Notes: generated from the letters alone by a model not told the origin. Shown: positions 1 through 8,929, counted from the first letter of the stretch. The stretch is 64,000 nt of DNA from Actinoallomurus bryophytorum (GCF_006716425.1 NZ_VFOZ01000001.1:6696001-6760000); one strand, 5' to 3'. Numbers and translations: made by a program.

Positions 1-1094
1 CGGTACTCGTCTCCCTGGAGCACCACCGGTTCGCCGGGCAGGTCCAGCGACCAGCGGTGGTCCGGTCCGGCCGCGCGTGCGTCGGACGTCGTGTCGATCG
101 CGAGCCGGGTCAGGTCGACCTGGTCGTGGGCCAGCGGCCGTCCGGCGTCGAGGCGCGCCAGGAGGAGCAGGTCGTCCACGAGATGCCCCATCCGCGCGGA
201 CTCGGCCTCGACCCGGCTCAGGGCGTGCCTGACCTCGGGCCCGGACCCGTCGGCGTCGCGGCCCGCGAGCTCGGCGTGGCTCCGGATGGCGGCGAGCGGG
301 GTCCGCAGCTCGTGGCTCGCGTCGGCGACGAAGCGGCGGAGCCGGTCCTCGCTCGCGTGCCGCTGGGCGAGCGCCGATCCGACGTGTTCGAGCATGCGGT
401 TGAAGGCGATGCCGACCTGGCCGACCTCCGTGCCGGGGTCGCGGTACGGAACCGGGCCGGGCATCGCGATCTCGCCGCTGCCGAGCGGGCGGCGGGAGAC
501 CTCCGTGGCGGTGGCGGCGATCCGGCGCAGTGGCCGCAGCGTCAGCCGTACGAAGACGGTGCCGGCGATGGCGGTGCCCAGCAGCACCGCCCCGAAGACG
601 ATCAGTTCGGTCACCTCGACGCGATCGAGCGTCTGCTCCAGGCCGTGCATCGGCAGCCCGGTGATGAGGACGTCACCGTCCTGACCGGCCGCCGCGATCA
701 CGCGGTACTCGCCGAGGGCCTCCAGGTCGATCGTCTCCGGTCCGGAGCCGGCGGCCAGCCCGGCCAGCCTCTGCCGGTCCGCCGTCTCCAGCACGAGCTG
801 CCCGCCCCGGTCGCTGACCACGCCGCACTGCGTGATCCGGCCGTCGATGAGGCGGGCGCCGAACGTGCCCACGGCCTGTCCGTGCTCCCGGTCGGCGTCG
901 CCGGCGCCATCGGGATGTTCGAGGTTGACGGCGTAGCGGGTGCCCGCCGCGGTGAGCTGCTGGTCGAGCCGCGCGACCAGGAACGCGTGGAGGGCCAGCG
1001 TCGTCACCAGGCCGACGACCGCGCAGGCGACGGTCAGGAGCACCAGCAGCCCGGCGATGAGCCGGCCGCGGAGGGTGCGGATGCGGAAACTCAT
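1..1094 (-). CDS. Sensor histidine kinase, 3' end beyond window
   Basis: Membrane sensor kinase expected to phosphorylate the response regulator encoded just upstream (7-base gap). The start is the ATG at 1092-1094. The product has a first membrane helix at about residues 10-38, an extracytoplasmic loop, a second helix followed by a HAMP-like linker, and a dimerisation/phosphoacceptor helix with the H-box SHELRTP near residue 260. Reading continues in frame to base 3, just before the ATP-binding N-box should begin, so the catalytic domain and stop codon lie outside the window. Domain order fits the OmpR-partner kinase class. The signal sensed cannot be told. The pair is divergent from the flavin-relay operon at 2036-4711, so control of that operon is a reasonable inference. 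Confidence 0.9.
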   Translation of the reverse strand, partial: MSFRIRTLRGRLIAGLLVLLTVACAVVGLVTTLALHAFLVARLDQQLTAAGTRYAVNLEHPDGAGDADREHGQAVGTFGARLIDGRITQCGVVSDRGGQLVLETADRQRLAGLAAGSGPETIDLEALGEYRVIAAAGQDGDVLITGLPMHGLEQTLDRVEVTELIVFGAVLLGTAIAGTVFVRLTLRPLRRIAATATEVSRRPLGSGEIAMPGPVPYRDPGTEVGQVGIAFNRMLEHVGSALAQRHASEDRLRRFVADASHELRTPLAAIRSHAELAGRDADGSGPEVRHALSRVEAESARMGHLVDDLLLLARLDAGRPLAHDQVDLTRLAIDTTSDARAAGPDHRWSLDLPGEPVVLQGDEY

Positions 1095-1101
1095 GCGGAT
1101 C

Positions 1102-1851
1102 TCATCTGATGGGCGGCTTGAGCACGTAGCCGACGCCGCGCACCGTGTGCAGGAGGGGCTCACGGCCGGCGTCGATCTTCTTGCGCAGATAGCTGACGTA
1201 CAGCTCGACGACGTGCGCCTGGCCGCCGAAGTCGTACTTCCACACCCGGTCGAGGATCTGGGCCTTCGACAGCACCCGGCGCGGGTTCCGCATGAAGTAG
1301 CGGAGGAGCTCGAACTCGGTGGCCGTCAGCTCGACCAGGTCACCGCCGCGGCGTACCTCGCGGGCGTCCTCATCCATCGTGAGGTCGGCCACGGTGAGGG
1401 CGTCGCCACCCTGGCCGCGAGCGCGGCCCGTACGCCGGAGCAGGCCGCGCAGCCGCGCGAGGACCTCTTCGAGACTGAAGGGCTTGGTGACGTAGTCGTC
1501 TCCGCCGGCCGTGATCCCCGCGATGCGATCCTCGACCGCGTCGCGGGCGGTGAGGAACAACACGCAGACCGAGGGGTTGTCCGCCCTCAGACGCCGCAGG
1601 ACGTCCAGGCCGCCCATGTCCGGAAGCATCACGTCCAGCAGGACCGCGTCCGGCCGGAGCTCACGTGCGGCCCTGATCGCGTCGGCGCCGTCGCCGGCGG
1701 TCCGCACCTCCCAGCCCTCGAAGCGCAGCACGCTGGCGAGGACCTCCGCGAGGCTCGCCTCGTCGTCGACCACGAGCGCGCGTACGGGGGACCCGTCGGG
1801 ACGGGTCATGATCGGGTGCCGCGGCCGGGGCGACGCATCGGGATCGTTCAT
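1102..1851 (-). CDS. OmpR/PhoB-family response regulator
   Basis: A 249-residue transcription factor. The receiver domain has the acidic pair D29-D30, phospho-acceptor D73 in LLDVMLPD, T101 and K123 in the VTKPF loop. The C-terminal winged helix has the FELLRYFMRNPRRVLSK and VVELYVSYLRKKI signatures. It acts in the cytoplasm as partner of the kinase starting at 1094; the two are cotranscribed. The start at 1851 is preceded by a GGGTGGGA stretch; a second ATG at 1809 has a weaker ribosome site. An inverted repeat in the divergent promoter region (1898-1917) is a candidate site for this protein. Confidence 0.93.
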   Translation of the reverse strand: MNDPDASPRPRHPIMTRPDGSPVRALVVDDEASLAEVLASVLRFEGWEVRTAGDGADAIRAARELRPDAVLLDVMLPDMGGLDVLRRLRADNPSVCVLFLTARDAVEDRIAGITAGGDDYVTKPFSLEEVLARLRGLLRRTGRARGQGGDALTVADLTMDEDAREVRRGGDLVELTATEFELLRYFMRNPRRVLSKAQILDRVWKYDFGGQAHVVELYVSYLRKKIDAGREPLLHTVRGVGYVLKPPIR

Positions 1852-1897
1852 CGTGGTCCCACCCTGCCCCTGGCGGCTGCGGCGTACCTGGGGGTTT

Positions 1898-1917
1898 CTT
1901 CAGAATTACCTCTGAAG
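1898..1917. promoter_or_regulatory. Inverted repeat in divergent promoter region
   Basis: CTTCAGA and TCTGAAG form perfect 7-base arms around a 6-base spacer, 47 bases upstream of the response-regulator start and about 120 bases upstream of the flavocytochrome gene. An 11-base stretch overlapping the right arm (CCTCTGAAGGA, 1909-1919) recurs with one change (CCTCAGAAGGA) at 1966-1976. A second repeat, GGTCAC-N6-GTGACC, lies at 1933-1950. They look like regulator sites for the divergent promoters; no binding protein is proven. Confidence 0.45.
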
Positions 1918-2035
1918 GATGGCAAACGCACTGGTCACGGTGGGGTGACCGGCCGTACACAGGCGCCTCAGAAGGAATCCACAGGAACCGGCAGCAGGGT
2001 GGGGACCTCCACCAACCGCTCACTCGGGGGAGCCT

Positions 2036-3388
2036 GTGACGACATTCGACGGCCGGGTCACCACCCGCCGCCCGGTCCGTGCCGGCCCGGCATACGTGCT
2101 GGTGCCCGTCGCCGCCGGCGCCGCGGCGATCACCGCGCTGTGGTGGCACGACACCCCGGCGATCACGAACGCCGGGGACTGGATCACCAATGCCGGCCGT
2201 GTCACCGGCCTTCTCGCCGGCTACGCGGCCGTCGTGCTGCTCGCGCTCATGGCGCGGGTCCCCGCGCTCGAACGCGGCGTCGGGACGGACCGGCTCGCGC
2301 GATGGCACGCGATGGGCGGCCGGTACATGGTCGGGCTCGTCGTGGTGCATCCCCTGCTGATCATCTGGGGGTACGCCGTCACCGCGCACACCGGTGTCGT
2401 GCACCAGACCGCGACGCTCCTCCTCAGCTACCCGGATGTGCTCATGGCGACGGTCGCGGGCCTGCTCCTCGTCGGCGTCGGCATCGTCTCCATGCGTGCC
2501 GCCCGGCGGCGTATGCGCTACGAGACCTGGTTCTACCTGCACTTCTACACCTATCTCGCGATCGCGCTGGCGTTCAGCCACCAGTTCGCGACAGGCGCCG
2601 ACTTCATGGCGGACCGCGCCGCCCGCGCCGCCTGGGCCCTGCTCTACCTCGGCGTCGGATGCCTGCTCGTCTGGTACCGCTTCGTCACGCCCCTGCGCCG
2701 GGCGGTCGTCCACCGGTTGCGCGTCGCCGGAGTGCACCGCGAGGCACCCGGGGTGGTGTCGATCTACGTCCGGGGGAGACGCCTGCACGAGCTGGGTGCC
2801 GAGCCCGGTCAGTTCTTCCGCTGGCGGTTCCTGACCCGGGAGCTCGGCTGGGCGGCCAACCCGTACTCGCTGTCCGCACCCGTACGACCGGACCTGCTCC
2901 GGATCACGGTGAAGGACTTCGGCGACCACAGCGCGGCGCTCACCCGGGTACGGCCCGGCACCCGGGTCTTCGCCGAGGGGCCGTACGGGTCGTTCACCGA
3001 AGGGCGGCGACGGAGCCGGAAGGTGCTGCTCCTGGCGGGCGGGGTCGGGATCACGCCGTTGCGGACGCTGTTCGAGACGCTGCCCGGCGGCCCCGGCGAG
3101 ATCACGCTCCTGTACCGGGCCACCCGCCGCTCCGACCTGGTGTTCGAGCAGGAGCTCGTGGCGATCGCGCGGGCCAGGGGAGCGGCCGTGTACGTCCTGG
3201 CCGGCTCACGCGCCGAGCTCGGCGCGGACCCGCTGGCGCCGGCGGAGCTGACCCGGCTCGTTCCGGACCTTCCCCGGCACGACGTGTACCTCTGCGGCCC
3301 GGACGGCATGACGGCCGCCGCCACCACGGCGCTGCGCGCGGCCGGGGTCCCGCGACACCGGATCCACCACGAGTCGTTCGCGTTCTGA
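2036..3388 (+). CDS. Ferric-reductase-like transmembrane flavocytochrome
   Basis: Membrane NAD(P)H oxidoreductase of 450 residues. The N-terminal half is a ferric-reductase-type heme b domain with about six helices; paired histidines H91/H105 and H169/H182 have the spacing expected of two b hemes. The C-terminal half is a ferredoxin-NADP reductase module: FAD motif NPYSLS (275-280), nucleotide motif GGVGITP (335-341) and a late CGPDGM motif. It probably passes electrons from cytosolic NAD(P)H across the membrane. The GTG start has GGGGGA just upstream. It is followed by genes for a flavin-carrier protein and the enzyme that attaches its FMN, so the carrier is the likely electron acceptor. Confidence 0.9.
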   Translation: MTTFDGRVTTRRPVRAGPAYVLVPVAAGAAAITALWWHDTPAITNAGDWITNAGRVTGLLAGYAAVVLLALMARVPALERGVGTDRLARWHAMGGRYMVGLVVVHPLLIIWGYAVTAHTGVVHQTATLLLSYPDVLMATVAGLLLVGVGIVSMRAARRRMRYETWFYLHFYTYLAIALAFSHQFATGADFMADRAARAAWALLYLGVGCLLVWYRFVTPLRRAVVHRLRVAGVHREAPGVVSIYVRGRRLHELGAEPGQFFRWRFLTRELGWAANPYSLSAPVRPDLLRITVKDFGDHSAALTRVRPGTRVFAEGPYGSFTEGRRRSRKVLLLAGGVGITPLRTLFETLPGGPGEITLLYRATRRSDLVFEQELVAIARARGAAVYVLAGSRAELGADPLAPAELTRLVPDLPRHDVYLCGPDGMTAAATTALRAAGVPRHRIHHESFAF

Positions 3389-3398
3389 GGAGGAACAC

Positions 3399-3842
3399 AT
3401 GAAACGGGCGATCCTCGCCATTGCCGGGACGATCTCCGGCCTGGTCCTCCTGCTCGGCTTCAAGACCCATCCGGCCGGTCAGGCGGCGGGCGGTGTCACG
3501 GACACGAGCACCGGTACGGCGGCGGGGCCGAGCCCCGGCGTCACGTCCGGCAACGGTTCGTCCGGCACCCGTACCGTCCAGGGAAGCAGCATCGACACGC
3601 AGTGGGGCCCGGTCCAGCTCCAGGTGACGCTGACGCACGGGAAGATCACCAAGGTCACGGCGCTCCGGCTCCCCGACGGCAACCAGCGCGACCGTGAGAT
3701 CAACGACTTCGCCGTGCCGCGGCTGACCCAGGAGGCGCTGTCCGCGCAGAGCGCGCGGATCGACGCCGTGTCCGGCGCGACCTACACCAGCGAGGGGTAC
3801 ATCCGGTCGCTGCAGAGCGCGCTGGACAAGGCGCGCTCATGA
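3399..3842 (+). CDS. FMN-binding domain protein with SGAT motif
   Basis: A 147-residue exported or membrane-anchored flavoprotein. A hydrophobic N-terminus (residues 3-20) is followed by a Gly/Ser/Thr/Pro-rich linker (about 30-58) and a compact FMN-binding domain. The SGAT motif at 125-128 is the usual covalent FMN attachment site, on T128. The start has a strong GAGGAGG ribosome site 10 bases after the flavocytochrome stop. Its stop overlaps the ApbE start (ATGA), so carrier and modifying enzyme are translationally coupled. Likely role: extracytoplasmic electron carrier receiving electrons from the flavocytochrome. Confidence 0.88.
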   Translation: MKRAILAIAGTISGLVLLLGFKTHPAGQAAGGVTDTSTGTAAGPSPGVTSGNGSSGTRTVQGSSIDTQWGPVQLQVTLTHGKITKVTALRLPDGNQRDREINDFAVPRLTQEALSAQSARIDAVSGATYTSEGYIRSLQSALDKARS

Positions 3843-4711
3843 CGGCCCGGCGGCACGTGGAGCACTGCATGGGCACCGTCTTCTCCTTCGATCTCCGTCC
3901 CCCTCACGTCCCCGCGGCCGTCCTGGAGGACGTCGTCGCCTGGCTGCACCGGATGGACGCGACGTTCTCCCCGTACCGGCCGGGCAGCGACATCAGCCGG
4001 CTGGCCCGGGGCGACGTCACGCTCGCCGGGTGCGCACCGGAGGTGGGGGAGATCCTCGGCCTGTGCGACCGGCTGCGGGAGGCCACCGCCGGCTGCTTCA
4101 GCGCATACGCGTCCGGGACTCTGGACCCGTCGGGCGTGGTCAAGGGCTGGGCCGTCGAGTCGGCCGCGGAGATGCTGCGCCGTGCGGGCTCCCGCAACCA
4201 CAGCGTCAACGGCGGAGGCGACCTGCGACTCGACGGCGGTCCGGAACCCGGCCGGCCCTGGCGGATCGGCATCGCCGACCCGCTGCGGCCCGGTGCCGTC
4301 GGCACCGTCGTCGTGGGGCGCGACCTGGCGGTCGCCACCTCGGGAACGGCCGAGCGCGGGGCCCACATCCTCGATCCCCGTACGGGCCTGCCCGCGGAGG
4401 GCCTCGCGTCGGTCACCGTCGTGGGGCCCGATCTGACCACGGCCGACGCGTACGCGACCGCGGCCTTCGTCATGGGCGACGCCGCCCGCGACTGGATCGA
4501 AGGACTGCCCGGCCACGAGGCGTACGCCGTGGCCGCCGACGGCCGGAGCTGGACGACGAGCGGCCTGCGCCCGGCCGCGGCGGACGAAGTCGGGTTACCG
4601 CACCGCCCGGCCGCGACGCCGCCGATCCCGGATGTCAGCGCCGGAGGGCGTCGAGCACCTCGGCCGCGCTCTGCCGCGTACGGCGCGAGTCGTCGGCCGT
4701 TAGCGCGGTGA
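3839..4711 (+). CDS. apbE: FAD:protein FMN transferase (ApbE family)
   Basis: Transfers the FMN half of FAD to a Thr/Ser of target flavoproteins; the target here is almost surely the SGAT protein encoded immediately upstream. Family landmarks are MGTVFSFDL near the N-terminus, YRPGSDIS, the glycine-rich NGGGDLRLDGG and the TSGTAERGAHILDPRTG metal/FAD region. No lipobox or clear signal peptide is present, so the protein seems cytoplasmic, unusual for ApbE and perhaps acting before export. The last ~25 codons overlap the 3' end of the convergent HEAT-repeat gene by 77 bases and look unlike the family, so the functional domain probably ends near residue 255. Confidence 0.9.
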   Translation: MTARRHVEHCMGTVFSFDLRPPHVPAAVLEDVVAWLHRMDATFSPYRPGSDISRLARGDVTLAGCAPEVGEILGLCDRLREATAGCFSAYASGTLDPSGVVKGWAVESAAEMLRRAGSRNHSVNGGGDLRLDGGPEPGRPWRIGIADPLRPGAVGTVVVGRDLAVATSGTAERGAHILDPRTGLPAEGLASVTVVGPDLTTADAYATAAFVMGDAARDWIEGLPGHEAYAVAADGRSWTTSGLRPAAADEVGLPHRPAATPPIPDVSAGGRRAPRPRSAAYGASRRPLAR

Positions 4712-6074
4712 GCAGCTCGATCGCCCGGTCCCCGCCTGGTGGGAGCGCGCCGTGTTCCCGTACGTACCGGCCGAGCCCGAGCGTGGCGTGGTAGCGGGCG
4801 GGTTCGTCAGGGTCGTCCAGATGCGCGAGGAAGCGGTCCACATCGGCCTCGTGGAGCAGCGACAGCGCCGCCGCCCGTACCTCGCCCGACGGGTGGTCCG
4901 CCAGGCCCCTGAGCCTGGGCAGCGCCTCGGGGTAGCCGGTCAGCGCGTTGCGGGTGTGCCAGGCCAGCCCAGGGTCGGCCACGAGGAGGTCCACCAGCTC
5001 CTCCACCACCGCGCGGCGCTTCGAGCGCGGCAGCCGTTGGTCGCCCAGCAGCCGCAGGCCGTCCAGTGCCCCGATGCGTATCCGCTCGTCCGGATCGCGG
5101 ATGAGCAGGAGCAGCAGGCCGGCGGTCCGCTGGTCCCCGAGCTCGCCCAGGACACTGGCCGCGACCGCCCGCACGTAGGGATGGGGCGACCGGGTGACGG
5201 CCGACTTGATATGCCGTACGGCGGACGGCGTGCCGATGCGGGCCAGTGCCCGTACGGCGAGCGGGCCCACGGTGGGGTGGCCGAGCCATCGGACCGCCAT
5301 CGTCAGGGCGCGGCGATCGCCCGAGCGGGCGAGCGCGTGGAGCAGCGTCCGGGCGACGTCCGGATCCCGTTCGTGCTCCAGCGCCGCCAGCAGGACGCCG
5401 GCCGTGCCCGGTTCGTCGGCCAGCCTGCGCGCCACGGCGGCACGTAGTTCGGGAGCCTGACCGCGGAGGCCGCTGAGCAGGGAGTCGCGCAGCCGCGGCG
5501 TGTAGCGGGCGGGCAGCATCTCCAGCGCCTTCACGCGTGCCGCGACGGAACCCTGCCGGGCCGTACGCAGCACCTCGGCCACCACGGCCTCCTCGCCCAT
5601 CCGGGCGCTGACCAGTTTGAGCGCATGTCCCCAGATGGCGGGCTCAGGGTCGCCCAGCAGCCGCACCAGTACGCGGAGATCGCCCGGTGCGTCCAGCCGG
5701 ATCAGCCCGGCGAGTGCGTTGAGCCGTACGTGGCGGTCCTCGTCCGACAGCAGCCGACCGAACGCCTCGGTGACGGCCGGGCCGGTCAGCGCGAGCCGGT
5801 CGGCGGCGACCGAGGCCCGGCGGCGCACTCGCGGGTCCGCGTCCGCCATCAGGCCGATCAGCACGTCACCGGTGCCGGGGACGCCGAGGCGGCCGAGACC
5901 GAGCGCCGCGGCCGCGCGTACGACGGGCTCGGGGTCGCGGGCCGCGTCCACGAGGACCTGAGCGTGCTCGGCCCGGCCGATGCGGCCGAGTCCCTTGGCG
6001 GCGGCCGCCCGCCGCTCAGGGTCCGGCTCCGCCGACTCCCGCAGGAAGAAGGTGATCTGATGTTCGGTGCCCAC
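4635..6074 (-). CDS. HEAT-repeat domain protein
   Basis: A 479-residue soluble protein built almost wholly from about 14 alpha-helical HEAT-like repeats with recurrent L-G-D/R and A-A-x-A-L-G-x-L patterns (for example DPEPVVRAAAALGLGRLG). Such solenoids bind proteins or RNA; no catalytic motif is visible. I chose the GTG at 6074 because AGGGGAGGAG lies just upstream; an in-frame ATG at 6155 has no ribosome site and would add 27 unlikely residues. The gene is convergent with apbE and overlaps its 3' end by 77 bases. Function unknown. Confidence 0.82.
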   Translation of the reverse strand: MGTEHQITFFLRESAEPDPERRAAAAKGLGRIGRAEHAQVLVDAARDPEPVVRAAAALGLGRLGVPGTGDVLIGLMADADPRVRRRASVAADRLALTGPAVTEAFGRLLSDEDRHVRLNALAGLIRLDAPGDLRVLVRLLGDPEPAIWGHALKLVSARMGEEAVVAEVLRTARQGSVAARVKALEMLPARYTPRLRDSLLSGLRGQAPELRAAVARRLADEPGTAGVLLAALEHERDPDVARTLLHALARSGDRRALTMAVRWLGHPTVGPLAVRALARIGTPSAVRHIKSAVTRSPHPYVRAVAASVLGELGDQRTAGLLLLLIRDPDERIRIGALDGLRLLGDQRLPRSKRRAVVEELVDLLVADPGLAWHTRNALTGYPEALPRLRGLADHPSGEVRAAALSLLHEADVDRFLAHLDDPDEPARYHATLGLGRYVREHGALPPGGDRAIELLTALTADDSRRTRQSAAEVLDALRR

Positions 6075-6196
6075 GCCGCTCCTCCCCTGAAGAAGACGTT
6101 CGTGCCGCCCGTCCGGTGTACAGAGCCACCAAACGGCCTGTCCGGATAAGGACATTTACAGGGAGTTGACGGTGAGGAAAGATTCAGCTGACCGGT

Positions 6197-6213
6197 GAAA
6201 CGGGGGCCGTTTC
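6197..6213. promoter_or_regulatory. Inverted repeat upstream of importer gene
   Basis: GAAACGG and CCGTTTC flank a GGG spacer, 48 bases before the solute-binding protein start and between divergent genes. Size and position suit a repressor operator. The regulator is unknown; the IclR in this window has a different candidate motif. Confidence 0.35.
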
Positions 6214-6260
6214 GTGCGGGCGCATAAGGCGCAGGTTCGATTCATCGGTGTCCGGAGGTA

Positions 6261-7289
6261 ATGGTGAGGCTCAGGCGATCACGCATAATCGCAATGATCA
6301 TGGCAACGGTGGCCTGTGCGGCCCTGAATGGTTGTGGGGGGTCCGATGACAAGCCCGGCACCTCCGTGGATCACGTCACCTATCTCACCGCGTTCGGCGC
6401 GGCGGGGCGCGACGCGTTCGTCTGGATCGCGGCGGAGAAGGGCTACTTACGGTCCGCCGGCATCGACGTGCGGATCCAGCTCGGCAAGGCGGCCGGGGAG
6501 AACCTCAAGGCGCTGAGTTCGGGCCAGGCCCAGTTCGCGGCCCTCGACCTCACCGGCGCGATGATCGCCGCGTTCGGCCGCCAGAACTCGGGATTCAAGG
6601 ACTTCCGCGCCGTCCTCGCCGTTCATCAGCACACCCTGGTCTCGATCATGAGTGAAGAGGGGTCGGGGATCACCTCGCCCAAGGACCTCGAGGGCAAGAC
6701 CATCGCCGCCGCCGCGAACGGGGTCAACCAGTTGCTCTTCCCCGGTTACGCGAAGCTGGCCGGTATCGACGCGAGCAAGGTGAAGTGGGTCGCGGTGCAG
6801 CCGGTGCAGCTGGGCAACACCCTCGCGAGCGGAAAGGTCGATGCCCTCAGCACATTCCTGATCGGGCGTCCCACCATCGAAAAGGCCACCCTCCAGGCCC
6901 ATAAGAAAAAGGTGGTGGTCCTTCCGTACAGCGAATACCTACCCGATCTGTTCGGAAACGCGGTGATCGCGCGAACCGATCTCATCAAGAGCAAACCCGG
7001 TCTCGTCGAACGTTTCCGCGGCGCGATGCTCAAGGCACTGGAATACACCGTCGCGCATCCCGACGAGGCCGGCGCCCTGCTGCACGCCAAGCAGCCCGCG
7101 ACGGCCGCCGACGCCGCAAGCGAGGAGATCAAGTTGATGACCCCGTCGGTCACCGCGACGGACGGCGGATCGGTGGTCGGCGCGATCGACCGGGCGCGCA
7201 TGGCGCGCACCATCACCGAACTGCAGAAGATCGGGCTGCTCCGGCCGGGAGTGACTCCGGAAGACGTGGTCGACTTCGATGTCATGTGA
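6261..7289 (+). CDS. ABC transporter solute-binding lipoprotein (NMT1/SsuA type)
   Basis: A 342-residue periplasmic-binding-type lipoprotein. Lipobox LNGC puts the lipidated cysteine at residue 25, followed by a flexible linker and an NMT1-like fold (GRDAFVWIAAEKGYLRSAGIDV is typical). This class binds nitrate, sulfonates, taurine, riboflavin or pyrimidine precursors. GGAGGT sits so close to the ATG that the GTG three bases on (6264) may be the true start. Permease and ATPase partners are at 8111 and, on the opposite strand, 8926-9687. The substrate is not readable from sequence; the nearby hydantoinase-like gene makes a pyrimidine- or hydantoin-like ligand worth testing. Confidence 0.85.
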   Translation: MVRLRRSRIIAMIMATVACAALNGCGGSDDKPGTSVDHVTYLTAFGAAGRDAFVWIAAEKGYLRSAGIDVRIQLGKAAGENLKALSSGQAQFAALDLTGAMIAAFGRQNSGFKDFRAVLAVHQHTLVSIMSEEGSGITSPKDLEGKTIAAAANGVNQLLFPGYAKLAGIDASKVKWVAVQPVQLGNTLASGKVDALSTFLIGRPTIEKATLQAHKKKVVVLPYSEYLPDLFGNAVIARTDLIKSKPGLVERFRGAMLKALEYTVAHPDEAGALLHAKQPATAADAASEEIKLMTPSVTATDGGSVVGAIDRARMARTITELQKIGLLRPGVTPEDVVDFDVM

Positions 7290-8118
7290 GCCCGGTACGC
7301 CGGTGGCCGCCGGCCCGGCGGGGGACGCGGAGGCGTACGCGTTCGACAACGACGCGCCCGGGACGCCGCAGCGGTTCCGGCAGCTGTCCGAGATCCTCGA
7401 CGGCGCCACGATCCAGTGCCTGTCCGGCCTGGGCGAGCTGGCGGGAGCGCGGTGCCTGGAGGTCGGCGCCGGGGGCGGCAGCATCGCCGAATGGCTCGCC
7501 GGGCAGGCGGGGCCGGCGGGAAGAGTGCTGGCCACCGACCTCAACACGCGCCACCTCAGGACCGATCGTGGCTATGAGGTGCTGCGGCACGACCTCGTCA
7601 CCGAGCCGGTTCCCGAGGGCCCCTGGGACGTGGTCCACGTTCGCATGGTGCTCCTCCATCTGCCGCAGCGCCGGGAGATCCTGCACCGCCTCGCCGCCGC
7701 CCTGGCCCCGGGCGGCGCGATCGTCGTGGAGGACTTCGAGACGACGTTGCGCAAGATGGTGTTGGCGGCGCCGACGGCCGAGGACGCCGCGCTGGTCGAG
7801 GCCTACTACGACCTGCTCGTCGAGACGCTGCTGGCGGCGCACGGCAACGACCCCACCTGGGCGGGGCGCGTCCACGCCGCCATGCTCGCCGAGGGCCTGA
7901 CCGACGTGGAGACCGTCGTGTCCGCGCGGTCCTGGGCGGGCGGCACCGCCGGCGCCCTGCTCATCGACGCGAACATCACCGAGCTGCGTACGGACTTCAT
8001 CGAGGCGGGGATGAGCGCCGCCCGGCTGGACCGGCTGCATGCGCTGGCGCGCGACCCCCGGCTGGTGGTGCGCGGCTACCTCACCTACTCGACGACGGGC
8101 CGCCGGTCAGATGGCTGA
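7279..8118 (+). CDS. Class I SAM-dependent methyltransferase
   Basis: A 279-residue methyltransferase of UbiE/Methyltransf type. The SAM-binding signature CLEVGAGGGSIAEWLA is near residue 55, then an acidic strand end (ATDL) and the DVVHVRMVLLHLP motif. It overlaps the solute-binding protein gene by 11 bases and the permease start by 8, so it belongs to the importer operon and may act on the imported compound. The methyl acceptor is unknown. Confidence 0.85.
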   Translation: MSCEPGTPVAAGPAGDAEAYAFDNDAPGTPQRFRQLSEILDGATIQCLSGLGELAGARCLEVGAGGGSIAEWLAGQAGPAGRVLATDLNTRHLRTDRGYEVLRHDLVTEPVPEGPWDVVHVRMVLLHLPQRREILHRLAAALAPGGAIVVEDFETTLRKMVLAAPTAEDAALVEAYYDLLVETLLAAHGNDPTWAGRVHAAMLAEGLTDVETVVSARSWAGGTAGALLIDANITELRTDFIEAGMSAARLDRLHALARDPRLVVRGYLTYSTTGRRSDG

Positions 8119-8929
8119 CCGGCGGGTCACGGCCGATGACCTGATGGCGGGCGCCGGTGCCCGTACGGCCCGGTGGCGGCCGTCCGCCTTGTGGCTGCCG
8201 CTGCTCGGCGCCGTCGTCGTCGTGGCGCTCTGGTGGCTCACCACGATCGTCTTCGCCATCCAGCCGTTCATCCTGCCGGCACCGCCGGACATCACCGAGG
8301 CGTTCTTCCGGCTGCCCGGCTATCTCCTGCGGCAGACCTGGACGACGCTCGTGGAGACCCTCGCCGGGTTCGGGCTCGCGGTCGCCGGAGGACTCCTCGC
8401 CGCGGTGGCACTGAGCGCCTCCCGTGTCGTGGAGCGAGCGCTCTTCCCGCTGCTCGTCGCGGCCAACGCCGTCCCGAAGATCGCGGTCGCGCCACTGCTG
8501 ATCGTCTGGCTGGGGTTCGGTTCCGTGCCGAAGGTCGTGATGGTGTTCCTGATCTCCTTCTTCCCCATCGTGGTCGCGGCGGTGTCCGGGCTGGCCTCCA
8601 TGCCGGCGGAGCTGGGCGAGCTCGCCAGGTCGCTGTCCGCCTCCCGCCGCCAGATGTTCGTCAAGCTGCGCATCCCCTGGGCCCTCCCGCAGATCTTCAT
8701 CGGGCTGAAGGTCGGCATCACCCTGGCGGTGGTCGGCGCCGTCGTGGGTGAGTTCTCCGGAGGGGACCGAGGGCTCGGGTACGTGATCGTCGCCTCCGGC
8801 GCGTCCGCGGACACCGCACTGGCCTTCGCCGCGATGACGCTGCTGGCGGTGATGAGCGTGACGCTCTTCTACCTCGTGTCCGCCGCCGAACGCCTGCTGC
8901 TGCCCTGGGCACGCGAGATCGCGGGTTAG
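8111..8929 (+). CDS. ABC transporter permease (SsuC/TauC type)
   Basis: A 272-residue inner-membrane permease with about six helices and the EAA-type loop (ELARSLSASRRQMFVKLRIPWALPQIF) that docks the ATPase. The ATG at 8111 is chosen because it overlaps the methyltransferase stop; reading upstream in this frame gives non-permease sequence. Its 3' end overlaps the convergent ATPase gene by 4 bases. It should work with the lipoprotein at 6261 and the ATPase at 8926-9687. Confidence 0.88.
   Translation: MADRRVTADDLMAGAGARTARWRPSALWLPLLGAVVVVALWWLTTIVFAIQPFILPAPPDITEAFFRLPGYLLRQTWTTLVETLAGFGLAVAGGLLAAVALSASRVVERALFPLLVAANAVPKIAVAPLLIVWLGFGSVPKVVMVFLISFFPIVVAAVSGLASMPAELGELARSLSASRRQMFVKLRIPWALPQIFIGLKVGITLAVVGAVVGEFSGGDRGLGYVIVASGASADTALAFAAMTLLAVMSVTLFYLVSAAERLLLPWAREIAG

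Noticed and set aside
6225-6245. GGTTCGATTC resembling a tRNA T-loop
   Set aside because: Flanking bases do not form the T-stem and there is no acceptor, D or anticodon stem around it.
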